Notes under the pieces: model-generated | What the model saw: only the letters and a program-made list of their open reading frames with translations | The model's database searches: none | What the model was told of the DNA's origin: nothing | Program-made: the position numbers and the translations under genes | Source of the DNA: Candidatus Kaiserbacteria bacterium | Lineage (GTDB): Bacteria > Patescibacteria > Paceibacteria > UBA9973 > UBA2103 | Reading direction: 5' to 3' | Length of the DNA stretch: 64,000 nucleotides | NCBI GenBank assembly: GCA_016182485.1 | Contig: JACPGH010000006.1 | Span: forward strand, 114,835 to 178,834 | Shown here: positions 58,685-64,000 of the stretch, piece after piece | Layout: each line of letters opens with the position of its first letter | How positions within the stretch are numbered: position 1 is the stretch's first letter

Positions 58685-59659
58685 TCAATCTTTCAGGCTA
58701 TAAATATATTCGTTCGGCTCGCGCCCAACCCCGTGCAGTTTCCTCATTGCGAAGTCATACATAACCTGTCTTCCGGCCAATTTTCCGAACATGATAACTC
58801 GATAAGCTATCTCGCCCGCAGCCATACTAGCCGTGTTACTAAGCGCGCTTGCAAGAGCACCTGGGACTGAGGGCAGGATTGCCGCCCCAGTGGAAAATCC
58901 AATCTTTACTCGCGAAATAACGTACTGTTCAATCGTCACTGCGATATCCCCTCCGATTTCAAGCATGACATTCTTCCTGAAGGAATCATCTTTGTTCACT
59001 TCATTGAGCCGCCTCATTTCTTTAAAAAAATCCGACCAGAATCGCGGAGAAGCATTTCTCTTGTAAATATTCAAAAAGAGGAACGGTGCAAAGCTTAGCT
59101 TCAATTTCAGATACCGCTGCCACAACACTATGCCGACAAGGCCGCCTATGAACATAACGGTAGAAAGAATGGCCACGGCATCGGGATCCCTGACCCATTT
59201 AGAGACTGCAAAAATGTAGAGCCATGAGACAACAGTGGCGACTGCAGCTGCGAGCGGCCAAAGATAGTAGCGATAAAAAAGCCTGAACTGAAGCTGTATC
59301 CATCCTCCAAATAACCTAACGGCTATTGTCCGGCTCTCTTTTGGCGTTAGGTCTTTTCCTTCAAAATACGAGTTTAGCCAAACAACTTGCTCGATTTTTA
59401 CGAGCGTCATTAATATGGATGTGATGATTATAACGACAATCAATATAACGAGTCCGTAAACGAGAGAGGAGATATTGATCATGCCAGATTGGTAAAGTAC
59501 ATCGAAGCTCAGCAGCTGGCTCATAAGCGACAGCACAAAAACAGCCGCAAAGCCGAAGGCGGAAGCCCATAAAACTTTTCGGACTAACATTCCACTCCGC
59601 CTATGCAATTGCACGCCTATATTTTCGAAGATATCTCCCCATCTGATTTGCTGTTCCAT
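58685..59659 (-). CDS. Multi-TM membrane protein of unknown function
   Basis: A 324-aa protein. Hydrophobic segments at about 27-48, 62-90, 130-155 and 163-185, plus weaker ones near 245-270, are separated by basic loops. No family is recognised. A/T-richer than its neighbours, similar in composition to the membrane protein at 14514-15662. TGATACCAT lies 6 nt before its ATG, immediately downstream of tRNA-Thr on the same strand. Confidence 0.7.
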   Translation of the reverse strand: MEQQIRWGDIFENIGVQLHRRSGMLVRKVLWASAFGFAAVFVLSLMSQLLSFDVLYQSGMINISSLVYGLVILIVVIIITSILMTLVKIEQVVWLNSYFEGKDLTPKESRTIAVRLFGGWIQLQFRLFYRYYLWPLAAAVATVVSWLYIFAVSKWVRDPDAVAILSTVMFIGGLVGIVLWQRYLKLKLSFAPFLFLNIYKRNASPRFWSDFFKEMRRLNEVNKDDSFRKNVMLEIGGDIAVTIEQYVISRVKIGFSTGAAILPSVPGALASALSNTASMAAGEIAYRVIMFGKLAGRQVMYDFAMRKLHGVGREPNEYIYSLKD

Positions 59660-59665
59660 GTCTAA

Positions 59666-59674
59666 ATGGTATCA
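59666..59674 (-). promoter_or_regulatory. Extended -10 of the multi-TM protein gene
   Basis: TGATACCAT on the minus strand; the hexamer ends exactly 6 nt before the ATG at 59659. Confidence 0.55.
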
Positions 59675-59680
59675 CGTTTA

Positions 59681-59758
59681 TGGAGCCAGGGGTGAGGTTC
59701 GAACTCACGCTCTGCGGTTTACAAAACCGCTGCTTTAACCAGCTAAGCTACCCTGGCT
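59681..59758 (-). tRNA. tRNA-Thr, anticodon TGT
   Basis: On the minus strand, AGCCAGG (from 59758) pairs with CCTGGCT, followed by an encoded CCA (59683-59681). The anticodon stem GCGGT/ACCGC has loop TTTGTAA, giving TGT (codon ACA). The T loop is TTCGAAC in GTGAG/CTCAC. It appears complete. Confidence 0.96.
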
Positions 59759-59781
59759 TCTGAACTATTATATCCCGCCTA

Positions 59782-60192
59782 CTAGAGAGGCGGCATCTCG
59801 GGGCGAGTGGCTTCGAGATGGTCCTTAAAATTGGAGAGCGTCTTCACGAATTCGCGGGCGCTCTCGCGCGGCCGAGCATAATCCTCGCCCAGGTGCCGCG
59901 TGCGCAAGTCTCGCACGAAGCGCGTCAGAATTCGCTCGACGGCGCGAATGGCGATTAGCGAGAGGCGCGCGAGATCGTGCCCTATTCTGGCAGCGAGCCG
60001 ACCCGCCTCTTCCTTCGCGAAGGCAGCTAGATCGACATGCGTAAGGATGAACTCAACCCGCTCGACCTGACGGTCGAGGAGAGTCCGATGCGTCTCCAGC
60101 ACACGGACAGTGCGCCGGTTCTCATACCACACGAGGCAATGAAATCCGGCAAGCAGCGCGAGCGATATAAGAATAAAAATAAAATATCCCAT
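59782..60192 (-). CDS. Single-TM protein of unknown function next to tsf
   Basis: A 136-aa protein. TM at residues 3-22 (FIFILISLALLAGFHCLVW), then a basic helical domain (RTLLDRQVERVEFIL, RLAARIGHDLARLSLIAIRAVERIL) and a Pro-rich end. It starts 5 nt after the tsf stop, so it is read from the rpsB-tsf transcript. No family is recognised. Confidence 0.65.
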   Translation of the reverse strand: MGYFIFILISLALLAGFHCLVWYENRRTVRVLETHRTLLDRQVERVEFILTHVDLAAFAKEEAGRLAARIGHDLARLSLIAIRAVERILTRFVRDLRTRHLGEDYARPRESAREFVKTLSNFKDHLEATRPEMPPL

Positions 60193-60197
60193 GAATA

Positions 60198-60779
60198 TCA
60201 GCGGACGGAGAGCCGCGCAAAGCGGCCCACCTCGATGCGTTCGCCGAATTTCTGCGTGGCTTCGTTCAAGAGACTCTGGATAGTCTTGCCCTCGTCTTTG
60301 ATGAATGGCTGCTCGAGCAGAACCTGGTCGCGGAAATAACTCATGAGTTTCCCTTCGAGGATCTTTGCCTGCATGTCGGCGGGCTTGTCCGCGACCTCTT
60401 TCTCGAACACGGATATCGCTGCATCCCTCACTTCGCTCGGGATCTCAGCAACTGACGCATACCTTGGGTCAGTTGCTGCGACCTGCATCGCGAGTTCGCG
60501 GGCAAGCGCAACGAACTCAGGGTTCTTAGCCACGAAGTCGGTCTCGCAGGAGAGCGCGAGCATCGCGCCGATCGCGCCCTCGTGAACATAGCTACCGATA
60601 GTGCCGGCCTTGAGCGCGCGGTCTGCTTTCTTTTCCGCCGCTTCCGATGAACGCTTCCGCAGTATTACTTCCGCCTGAGCGATATCGCCACCCGCTTCTT
60701 CAAGAGCCTTGCGGCACTGCATGACAGAAATGCCCGTCTTATCCCGCAGCTGTTTTATGATATTAGTCGTTATTTCCAT
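60198..60779 (-). CDS. tsf: Elongation factor Ts
   Basis: A 193-aa protein, the short EF-Ts form. The N-terminal UBA-like IIKQLRDKTGISVMQCRKALEEAGGD is followed by TDFVAKNPEF (the TDFVA motif that displaces Mg/GDP from EF-Tu) and a single core subdomain with LEGKLMSYFRDQVLLEQPF. It recycles EF-Tu-GDP. It follows rpsB, the standard order, but the gap contains an inverted pair of TAGGC repeats with a possible promoter. Confidence 0.95.
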   Translation of the reverse strand: MEITTNIIKQLRDKTGISVMQCRKALEEAGGDIAQAEVILRKRSSEAAEKKADRALKAGTIGSYVHEGAIGAMLALSCETDFVAKNPEFVALARELAMQVAATDPRYASVAEIPSEVRDAAISVFEKEVADKPADMQAKILEGKLMSYFRDQVLLEQPFIKDEGKTIQSLLNEATQKFGERIEVGRFARLSVR

Positions 60780-60787
60780 GAAAATAC

Positions 60788-60857
60788 AGGCGCTAGGCTT
60801 TAGGCCTTAGGCATATCCATTATCGTATCAGAGCTAACGCCTAGTGCCTAGAGCCTA
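60788..60857. repeat. Inverted pair of TAGGC-type repeats between rpsB and tsf
   Basis: GGCGCTAGGCTTTAGGCC (from 60788) and GCCTAGTGCCTAGAGCCTAG (about 60836-60856) face each other around 30 nt that contain TATCCATTATCGTATCA. The design is the same as at 42363-42428. Confidence 0.75.
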
Positions 60858-60859
60858 GT

Positions 60860-61558
60860 TCACGCCGCTTGCCCATTCTTAAACGCGTCGGTCAATTCAG
60901 TTAAGAGAAGTCGCACGGTCTCTCGAGAGGCGTCATTTGCCACGATCGGATACGCCGCATCGCTGAGATCGCAGTCGGAACTCATGATGGCTATTACGGG
61001 TATTCCCGCCTGTTTCGCCTCCTTGACCGCGTGCTTCTCGTGCTGGGTATCGACGACGAGCAGCGCGTCCGGGCGTTTCGTAAGGCTCGCGATACCCTCG
61101 AACCTTTCAGCGAGTTTCTTTTTTTCGCGGTCGAGGCGCACGAGCTCGAGCTTAGTATGCTGTTTGGCCAGCGCGCCCGTCGCAGTCTTCTCCGAAAGCT
61201 CCGCGAGGCGATTGATGCGCTTTCTGATCTCGTTCCAGTTCGAGATAGTGCCGCCGAGCCACCGTGCCGCTACGTACGGCGCGCCTATTTCATCAGCCGC
61301 CTTTTTCACAAGCGCCGCGATTTCCACCTTCCCCCCTACGAAAAGGACCGTCTTCCCCTCCTTGGCGAGAGTCTCGAGAACCCGCTTCGCCGATTCGAGC
61401 TGGTCGAGCGTCTTAACCAAATCTATTATTTCCTGCCGTCCCTTCGCGCCTATCACGTAGGACTTCATAGAAGGATGCCGGCGGCTCTTCACCTGCGCAA
61501 AATGCGCCCCGGTTTCGAAGAGGCGCGTGATCTCTGCCGTATTCCCTGTCGCGGTCAT
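60860..61558 (-). CDS. rpsB: 30S ribosomal protein uS2
   Basis: A 232-aa protein of normal length. LFETGAHFAQVKSRRHPSM, the KTVLFVGGKVEIAALVKKAA block, RWLGGTISNW and DALLVVDTQHEKHAVKEAKQAGIPVIAIMSSDCD are the uS2 hallmarks. Its leader contains a perfect hairpin (61563-61577) that ends 4 nt before the ATG. That would sit over the ribosome entry site and may allow S2 autoregulation. Confidence 0.96.
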   Translation of the reverse strand: MTATGNTAEITRLFETGAHFAQVKSRRHPSMKSYVIGAKGRQEIIDLVKTLDQLESAKRVLETLAKEGKTVLFVGGKVEIAALVKKAADEIGAPYVAARWLGGTISNWNEIRKRINRLAELSEKTATGALAKQHTKLELVRLDREKKKLAERFEGIASLTKRPDALLVVDTQHEKHAVKEAKQAGIPVIAIMSSDCDLSDAAYPIVANDASRETVRLLLTELTDAFKNGQAA

Positions 61559-61562
61559 TACT

Positions 61563-61577
61563 CGGGTACTGTACCCG
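61563..61577 (-). promoter_or_regulatory. Hairpin in the rpsB leader
   Basis: CGGGTAC, T, GTACCCG: 7-bp arms around one base, 4 nt from the rpsB start codon. It could mask translation start and act in autoregulation by S2, as is known for rpsB leaders in general. Confidence 0.5.
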
Positions 61578-61602
61578 TATTTTCATTTGTATGCAAGCCG
61601 CT

Positions 61603-61611
61603 TGCTATACT
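61603..61611 (+). promoter_or_regulatory. Extended -10 of the 41-aa membrane peptide gene
   Basis: TGCTATACT; the hexamer ends exactly 6 nt before the ATG at 61618. Confidence 0.6.
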
Positions 61612-61617
61612 TTCCTC

Positions 61618-61743
61618 ATGCCTCGTCGGTTGACCTTCTGGTTAGTTATTGCCTTGGCGCTTATCGGAGGGCTCGTATGGTTTCTTTTCGCGAGCGGATT
61701 GTGGTGGTTCCCTTGCGACAAGACTGGAACCCGCTGCCTCTGA
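61618..61743 (+). CDS. 41-aa single-TM peptide with two cysteines
   Basis: Begins MPRRLTFWLVIALALIGGLV. Basic start, about 20 hydrophobic residues with many Trp/Phe, then a short tail with two Cys (WWFPCDKTGTRCL). The consensus extended -10 at the leaderless distance and the lack of overlap with rpsB or prfA (stop 3 nt before the prfA stop) argue for a real gene. It resembles the 31-aa peptide at 8599 in layout but not in sequence. Family unknown. Confidence 0.6.
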   Translation: MPRRLTFWLVIALALIGGLVWFLFASGLWWFPCDKTGTRCL

Positions 61744-61746
61744 ACA

Positions 61747-62673
61747 TCAATCGGCGCCAGCAACCCTGAGCGCTTCCACGATCTCATCGATGCCGCCGGC
61801 CATGATTTTGGGGAGATTGTGCCAGGACTCTTTGAGCCGGTGATCGGTGACGCGATCCTGCAGGTAGTTGTAAGTCCGTATTTTTTCCGAGCGGTCGCCG
61901 GTCCCTATCTGGGCCTTGCGCTCTTCCGCGTGCTCCATCGCCTCCTTCTCCTCTTGGAGCAACTCGAGTTTCGCGGTCAGTATCTGCATTGCCTTCTCGC
62001 GATTGGCCATCTGACTGCGCTCGGAGGAAGAGCGTACGTCGATGCTGGTCGGCTTGTGGACAAGGCGCACGGCGGTCTCCACTTTGTTTACGTTCTGCCC
62101 GCCTGCCCCGCCGCTACGCGAAAATTCCATATCCAAGTCTGCAGGATTAATCGTTATGCTCGATTTGGCGCGTATTGGCAGGACGGCAACGGAGGCGGTC
62201 GAGGTGTGGATACGCCCGGATTTCTCGGTCAGAGGGACGCGCTGGACCCGGTGTACGCCGGTTTCAAAGCGTAAGGCGTCATACGCATTCTCTCCCGTTA
62301 TCTCGAAGGTGAGGTCGTCTACGGTGCGCGTCTTCCACCCGCGATGCTCCGCGTACTTTTGATACAAATCCTTGAGATCCTGCGCAAAGAGCACGGCCTC
62401 GTCCCCGCCCGCGCCGGCGCGTAACTCCATCACCACCGACACTGGCGGAGCTGAGGCTTCCTCCTTATCTTTCGAGAGAATCTGCTCGATTTCAGTCAAG
62501 AGCTCCGACTGGCGGGCGTTAATACGCACTTCGTCTTCTTTGGCCATCCGCAAAAGTTCCTCATCGGCGCCGGCGGCAGCCAGCGCCTCATCGGCCTCCC
62601 TTGCGAGGCGTTCATATTCCTCCGCGAGATACGCAGTCGCGAAGTTTTTCTTAAATTCGGGGCTGTATTCCAT
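61747..62673 (-). CDS. prfA: Peptide chain release factor 1
   Basis: A 308-aa protein. The codon-recognition tripeptide is in RVPLTEKSGRIHTS (P-x-T type, RF1). The catalytic GGAGGQNVNKVETAVRL carries GGQ, and KLELLQEEKEAME and RTYNYLQDRVTDHR follow. It reads UAA and UAG and releases the peptide; its Gln is the target of PrmC (13695). Start ATG 62673 is set by TGGTAGAGT 7 nt upstream; a longer frame to 62754 would read through the three-hairpin repeat. The N-terminal domain is shorter than in E. coli RF1 (360 aa). Confidence 0.95.
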   Translation of the reverse strand: MEYSPEFKKNFATAYLAEEYERLAREADEALAAAGADEELLRMAKEDEVRINARQSELLTEIEQILSKDKEEASAPPVSVVMELRAGAGGDEAVLFAQDLKDLYQKYAEHRGWKTRTVDDLTFEITGENAYDALRFETGVHRVQRVPLTEKSGRIHTSTASVAVLPIRAKSSITINPADLDMEFSRSGGAGGQNVNKVETAVRLVHKPTSIDVRSSSERSQMANREKAMQILTAKLELLQEEKEAMEHAEERKAQIGTGDRSEKIRTYNYLQDRVTDHRLKESWHNLPKIMAGGIDEIVEALRVAGAD

Positions 62674-62680
62674 GGCTATC

Positions 62681-62689
62681 ACTCTACCA
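62681..62689 (-). promoter_or_regulatory. Extended -10 of prfA
   Basis: TGGTAGAGT on the minus strand ends 7 nt before the ATG at 62673. Confidence 0.55.
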
Positions 62690-62718
62690 TTGCGAGCCCG
62701 GCAGGCGCGGCTGATCTC

Positions 62719-62799
62719 GGACGTGTCGGAGGCAGACGGGCCGAGACACAGCAAATTTCCAGCCAGGAAATTATGCGCGTCCGCGAGCGGGCGCGGCTG
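62719..62799. repeat. 80-bp three-hairpin repeat, copy 2 (upstream of prfA)
   Basis: It aligns with the copy in prmC over its full length. The middle stem is AATTTCC/GGAAATT instead of AATTTTC/GAAAATT, and the third stem has a changed pair (GCGTCCG with CGGGCGC). Confidence 0.85.
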
Positions 62800-62811
62800 C
62801 CGGCGAGCTCT

Positions 62812-63060
62812 CTATTTCTTCTTGGCAGCGCGCTGCTTGAACCTTTCGACGCGGCCGGTCTTGTCGAGCAGCCTATCTTCGCCGGTGTAGAAAGGGTGCG
62901 ACTTGCTCGAGATCTCCACGGTCGCTTTGGGGAATTCCTTGCCATCGAACGTAGTCGTTTCTGAGGTAGATATAGTAGAGCCGATCAAAAACTTAGCTCC
63001 CGAGGCGAGGTCTTCGAATACGACCGGGCGATAATCCGCCGGATGGATAGCTTTCTTCAT
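62812..63060 (-). CDS. rpmE: 50S ribosomal protein bL31, zinc-free type
   Basis: An 82-aa protein. MKKAIHPADYRPVVFEDLASG is the L31 start and SKSHPFYTGEDRLLDKTGRVERF its conserved end. There are no Cys, so it is the zinc-independent (YkgM-like, type B) form. With the Cys-free bL32 at 40896 this suggests ribosomes adapted to low zinc. Confidence 0.93.
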   Translation of the reverse strand: MKKAIHPADYRPVVFEDLASGAKFLIGSTISTSETTTFDGKEFPKATVEISSKSHPFYTGEDRLLDKTGRVERFKQRAAKKK

Positions 63061-63109
63061 GCCGATAGAAATACACTAATTCGCGCTTTTTTGCAAATCA
63101 AATCAGCTT

Positions 63110-64000
63110 TTAGAATTCCTGGAAGCCCGAGGTTACGTTTACGACTTTCGAACCGGTGGCTGCGACGGCCGTGGGGCTCGCGTTATTCGTGCACGATACG
63201 GTATAAAGCGTTTGAGAATTTACTAAATCGGACGAGGTCCAGTTCAAGCGGCGGCTTGATGTCGCCGTTTTCACGAGCCATGTTTGCCCGTTTCGGGTAA
63301 TCGTGCAGGTATTTATGTTAGTTGCCGTCCAGTTCACCGACACATTGCTATCGGTGCCTCCGCCGCTGACACGGTCAGGATTTGCCGTAATCGTAGCTTC
63401 CGGCTGGAGAACCGTCACGGTCGCATAATCAGGAGCGGAAGTCCCACGTATGGGATGGGAACAGGTAATTCCGAACGTAGTTGTCTCGGCGAGAACCCCG
63501 GTCGACGCGCTGCCCGAGGGGGTGCCGCCGGTAGAAAATCCGCCTGTAGACGTGCATGAGGTAGCATTAACCGAAGTCCATGAGAGGGTCGTGGATTCTC
63601 CGCTGTCTATCGTACTCGGATTCGCAGAAAGGTCCGCAGTGGGTGGGGCTAGACACTCCCCGGTATCCGGATCAATGGCAAATCCGGGCGGGCAGACAGC
63701 GAGCGCGAAGGTCTCTCCAAGCTGTTCTTTAGTTACGTAATCGAAAAGAGTGAGAATATAAGATCCCGCCGCATATACTCTGGATAGCTGGGTCGGATCG
63801 GAAGGAAGGTTCGGATACGTTGTTGAACCTCCGGGCGGAACAGGATTTGTAACTCGCAGATCAACCGTCATCGTAGGGGGTACATTAGTCACCTTCCACG
63901 CAGAAGTTATGTCGCACCCAGTCCCGTCTGCCGCTAGCACGCATCCCCGACTGCCGAGCCACGAGACGACGGGTTTAATTTGGGAGCAGCCAGTATTGGT
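63110..64000 (-). CDS. C-terminal part of a large Cys/Ser/Thr-rich surface protein (cut by window edge)
   Basis: An open frame of 296 codons from the window edge to the stop at 63110, with no start codon needed inside the window. It contains beta-rich domains with TADLSANPSTIDSGESTTLSWTS-type and NVSVNWTATNINTC-type strands, each with one or two Cys. These are Ig/PKD-like repeats common in CPR surface proteins. CPPGFAIDPDTGECLAPP is an EGF-like linker. It should be exported; its cysteines would be clients of the DsbA-like and thioredoxin-like proteins encoded here. It ends VVNVTSGFQEF without an obvious anchor. The name is uncertain; export is inferred. Confidence 0.75.
   Translation of the reverse strand, partial: TNTGCSQIKPVVSWLGSRGCVLAADGTGCDITSAWKVTNVPPTMTVDLRVTNPVPPGGSTTYPNLPSDPTQLSRVYAAGSYILTLFDYVTKEQLGETFALAVCPPGFAIDPDTGECLAPPTADLSANPSTIDSGESTTLSWTSVNATSCTSTGGFSTGGTPSGSASTGVLAETTTFGITCSHPIRGTSAPDYATVTVLQPEATITANPDRVSGGGTDSNVSVNWTATNINTCTITRNGQTWLVKTATSSRRLNWTSSDLVNSQTLYTVSCTNNASPTAVAATGSKVVNVTSGFQEF

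Noticed and set aside
62674..62754. A longer RF1 N-terminus starting at 62754
   Set aside because: It would translate part of the three-hairpin repeat, and TGGTAGAGT lies 7 nt before ATG 62673.

Overview
The window looks like a chromosomal piece of a Patescibacteria (CPR) genome, most likely of the Parcubacteria type. This is inferred from gene content and protein architecture only; there is no rRNA gene. The signs are compact or shortened versions of core proteins (an SMC without a hinge, PheS without its N-terminal helical arm, ThrRS without TGS, a cysteine-free bL32), a NusB-Nudix fusion, a PaaX/Cas2-like protein, a Cys/Ser/Thr-rich surface protein, and almost no biosynthesis. GC is moderately high. 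UGA is a stop codon here, so code 25 does not apply.

Layout. 1-8.2 kb: serS (partial, minus), dprA, an EEP-family hydrolase, a two-TM protein, topA, a RelA/SpoT enzyme and parB. 8.2-9.3 kb: tRNA-Leu(CAA), a tRNA-like RNA, a 44-bp dyad, a 31-aa membrane peptide and an RRM protein. 9.4-19.1 kb: HIT-like protein, three-PAS histidine kinase, nucleotidyltransferase, OmpR-type regulator, prmC, membrane proteins, hisS, a DEDD exonuclease and a DsbA-like protein. 19.2-20.7 kb: a roughly 500-nt RNA gene of unknown family, then purN with a 56-aa zinc-ribbon protein. 20.8-34.6 kb: PD-(D/E)XK protein, receiver protein, rpoD-dnaG, rpoC-rpoB, trmD-khpA-rpsP. 34.7-42.4 kb: rnr, mini-smc, rnc, nusB-nudix, rpmF, rnhB. 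42.4-50.6 kb: intein-containing dnaE, thrS, a SET protein, small membrane proteins and a broken ATPase. 50.6-64 kb: gyrB, a PaaX/Cas2-like gene between two dyads, pheS-pheT-phosphatase, a glycosyltransferase, tRNA-Thr(TGT), rpsB-tsf, prfA, rpmE and the end of a large surface protein.

Two expression styles are visible. Many housekeeping genes have an extended -10 (often TGN plus TANNNT) only 6-9 nt before the start codon, so their mRNAs should be leaderless or nearly so. A second set (2301, 9407, 19828, 20425, 21843, 25347, 41643, 49655) has strong Shine-Dalgarno sequences, several with -35/-10 promoters and 5' leaders, and nearly all with their own hairpin terminators.

The most striking property is the density of perfect or near-perfect palindromes, between genes and inside essential genes. 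They include a 19-bp palindrome present about eight times, a TAGGC-type tandem repeat next to promoters, an 80-bp three-hairpin repeat in prmC and next to prfA with compensatory stem changes, dyads at both ends of the PaaX/Cas2-like gene, five separate palindromes in pheT, and perfect palindromes written into conserved codons of rpoB and prmC. The best candidates for something undescribed are the dyad-bracketed PaaX/Cas2-like gene, the 500-nt structured RNA, and whatever process makes or spreads these palindromes.
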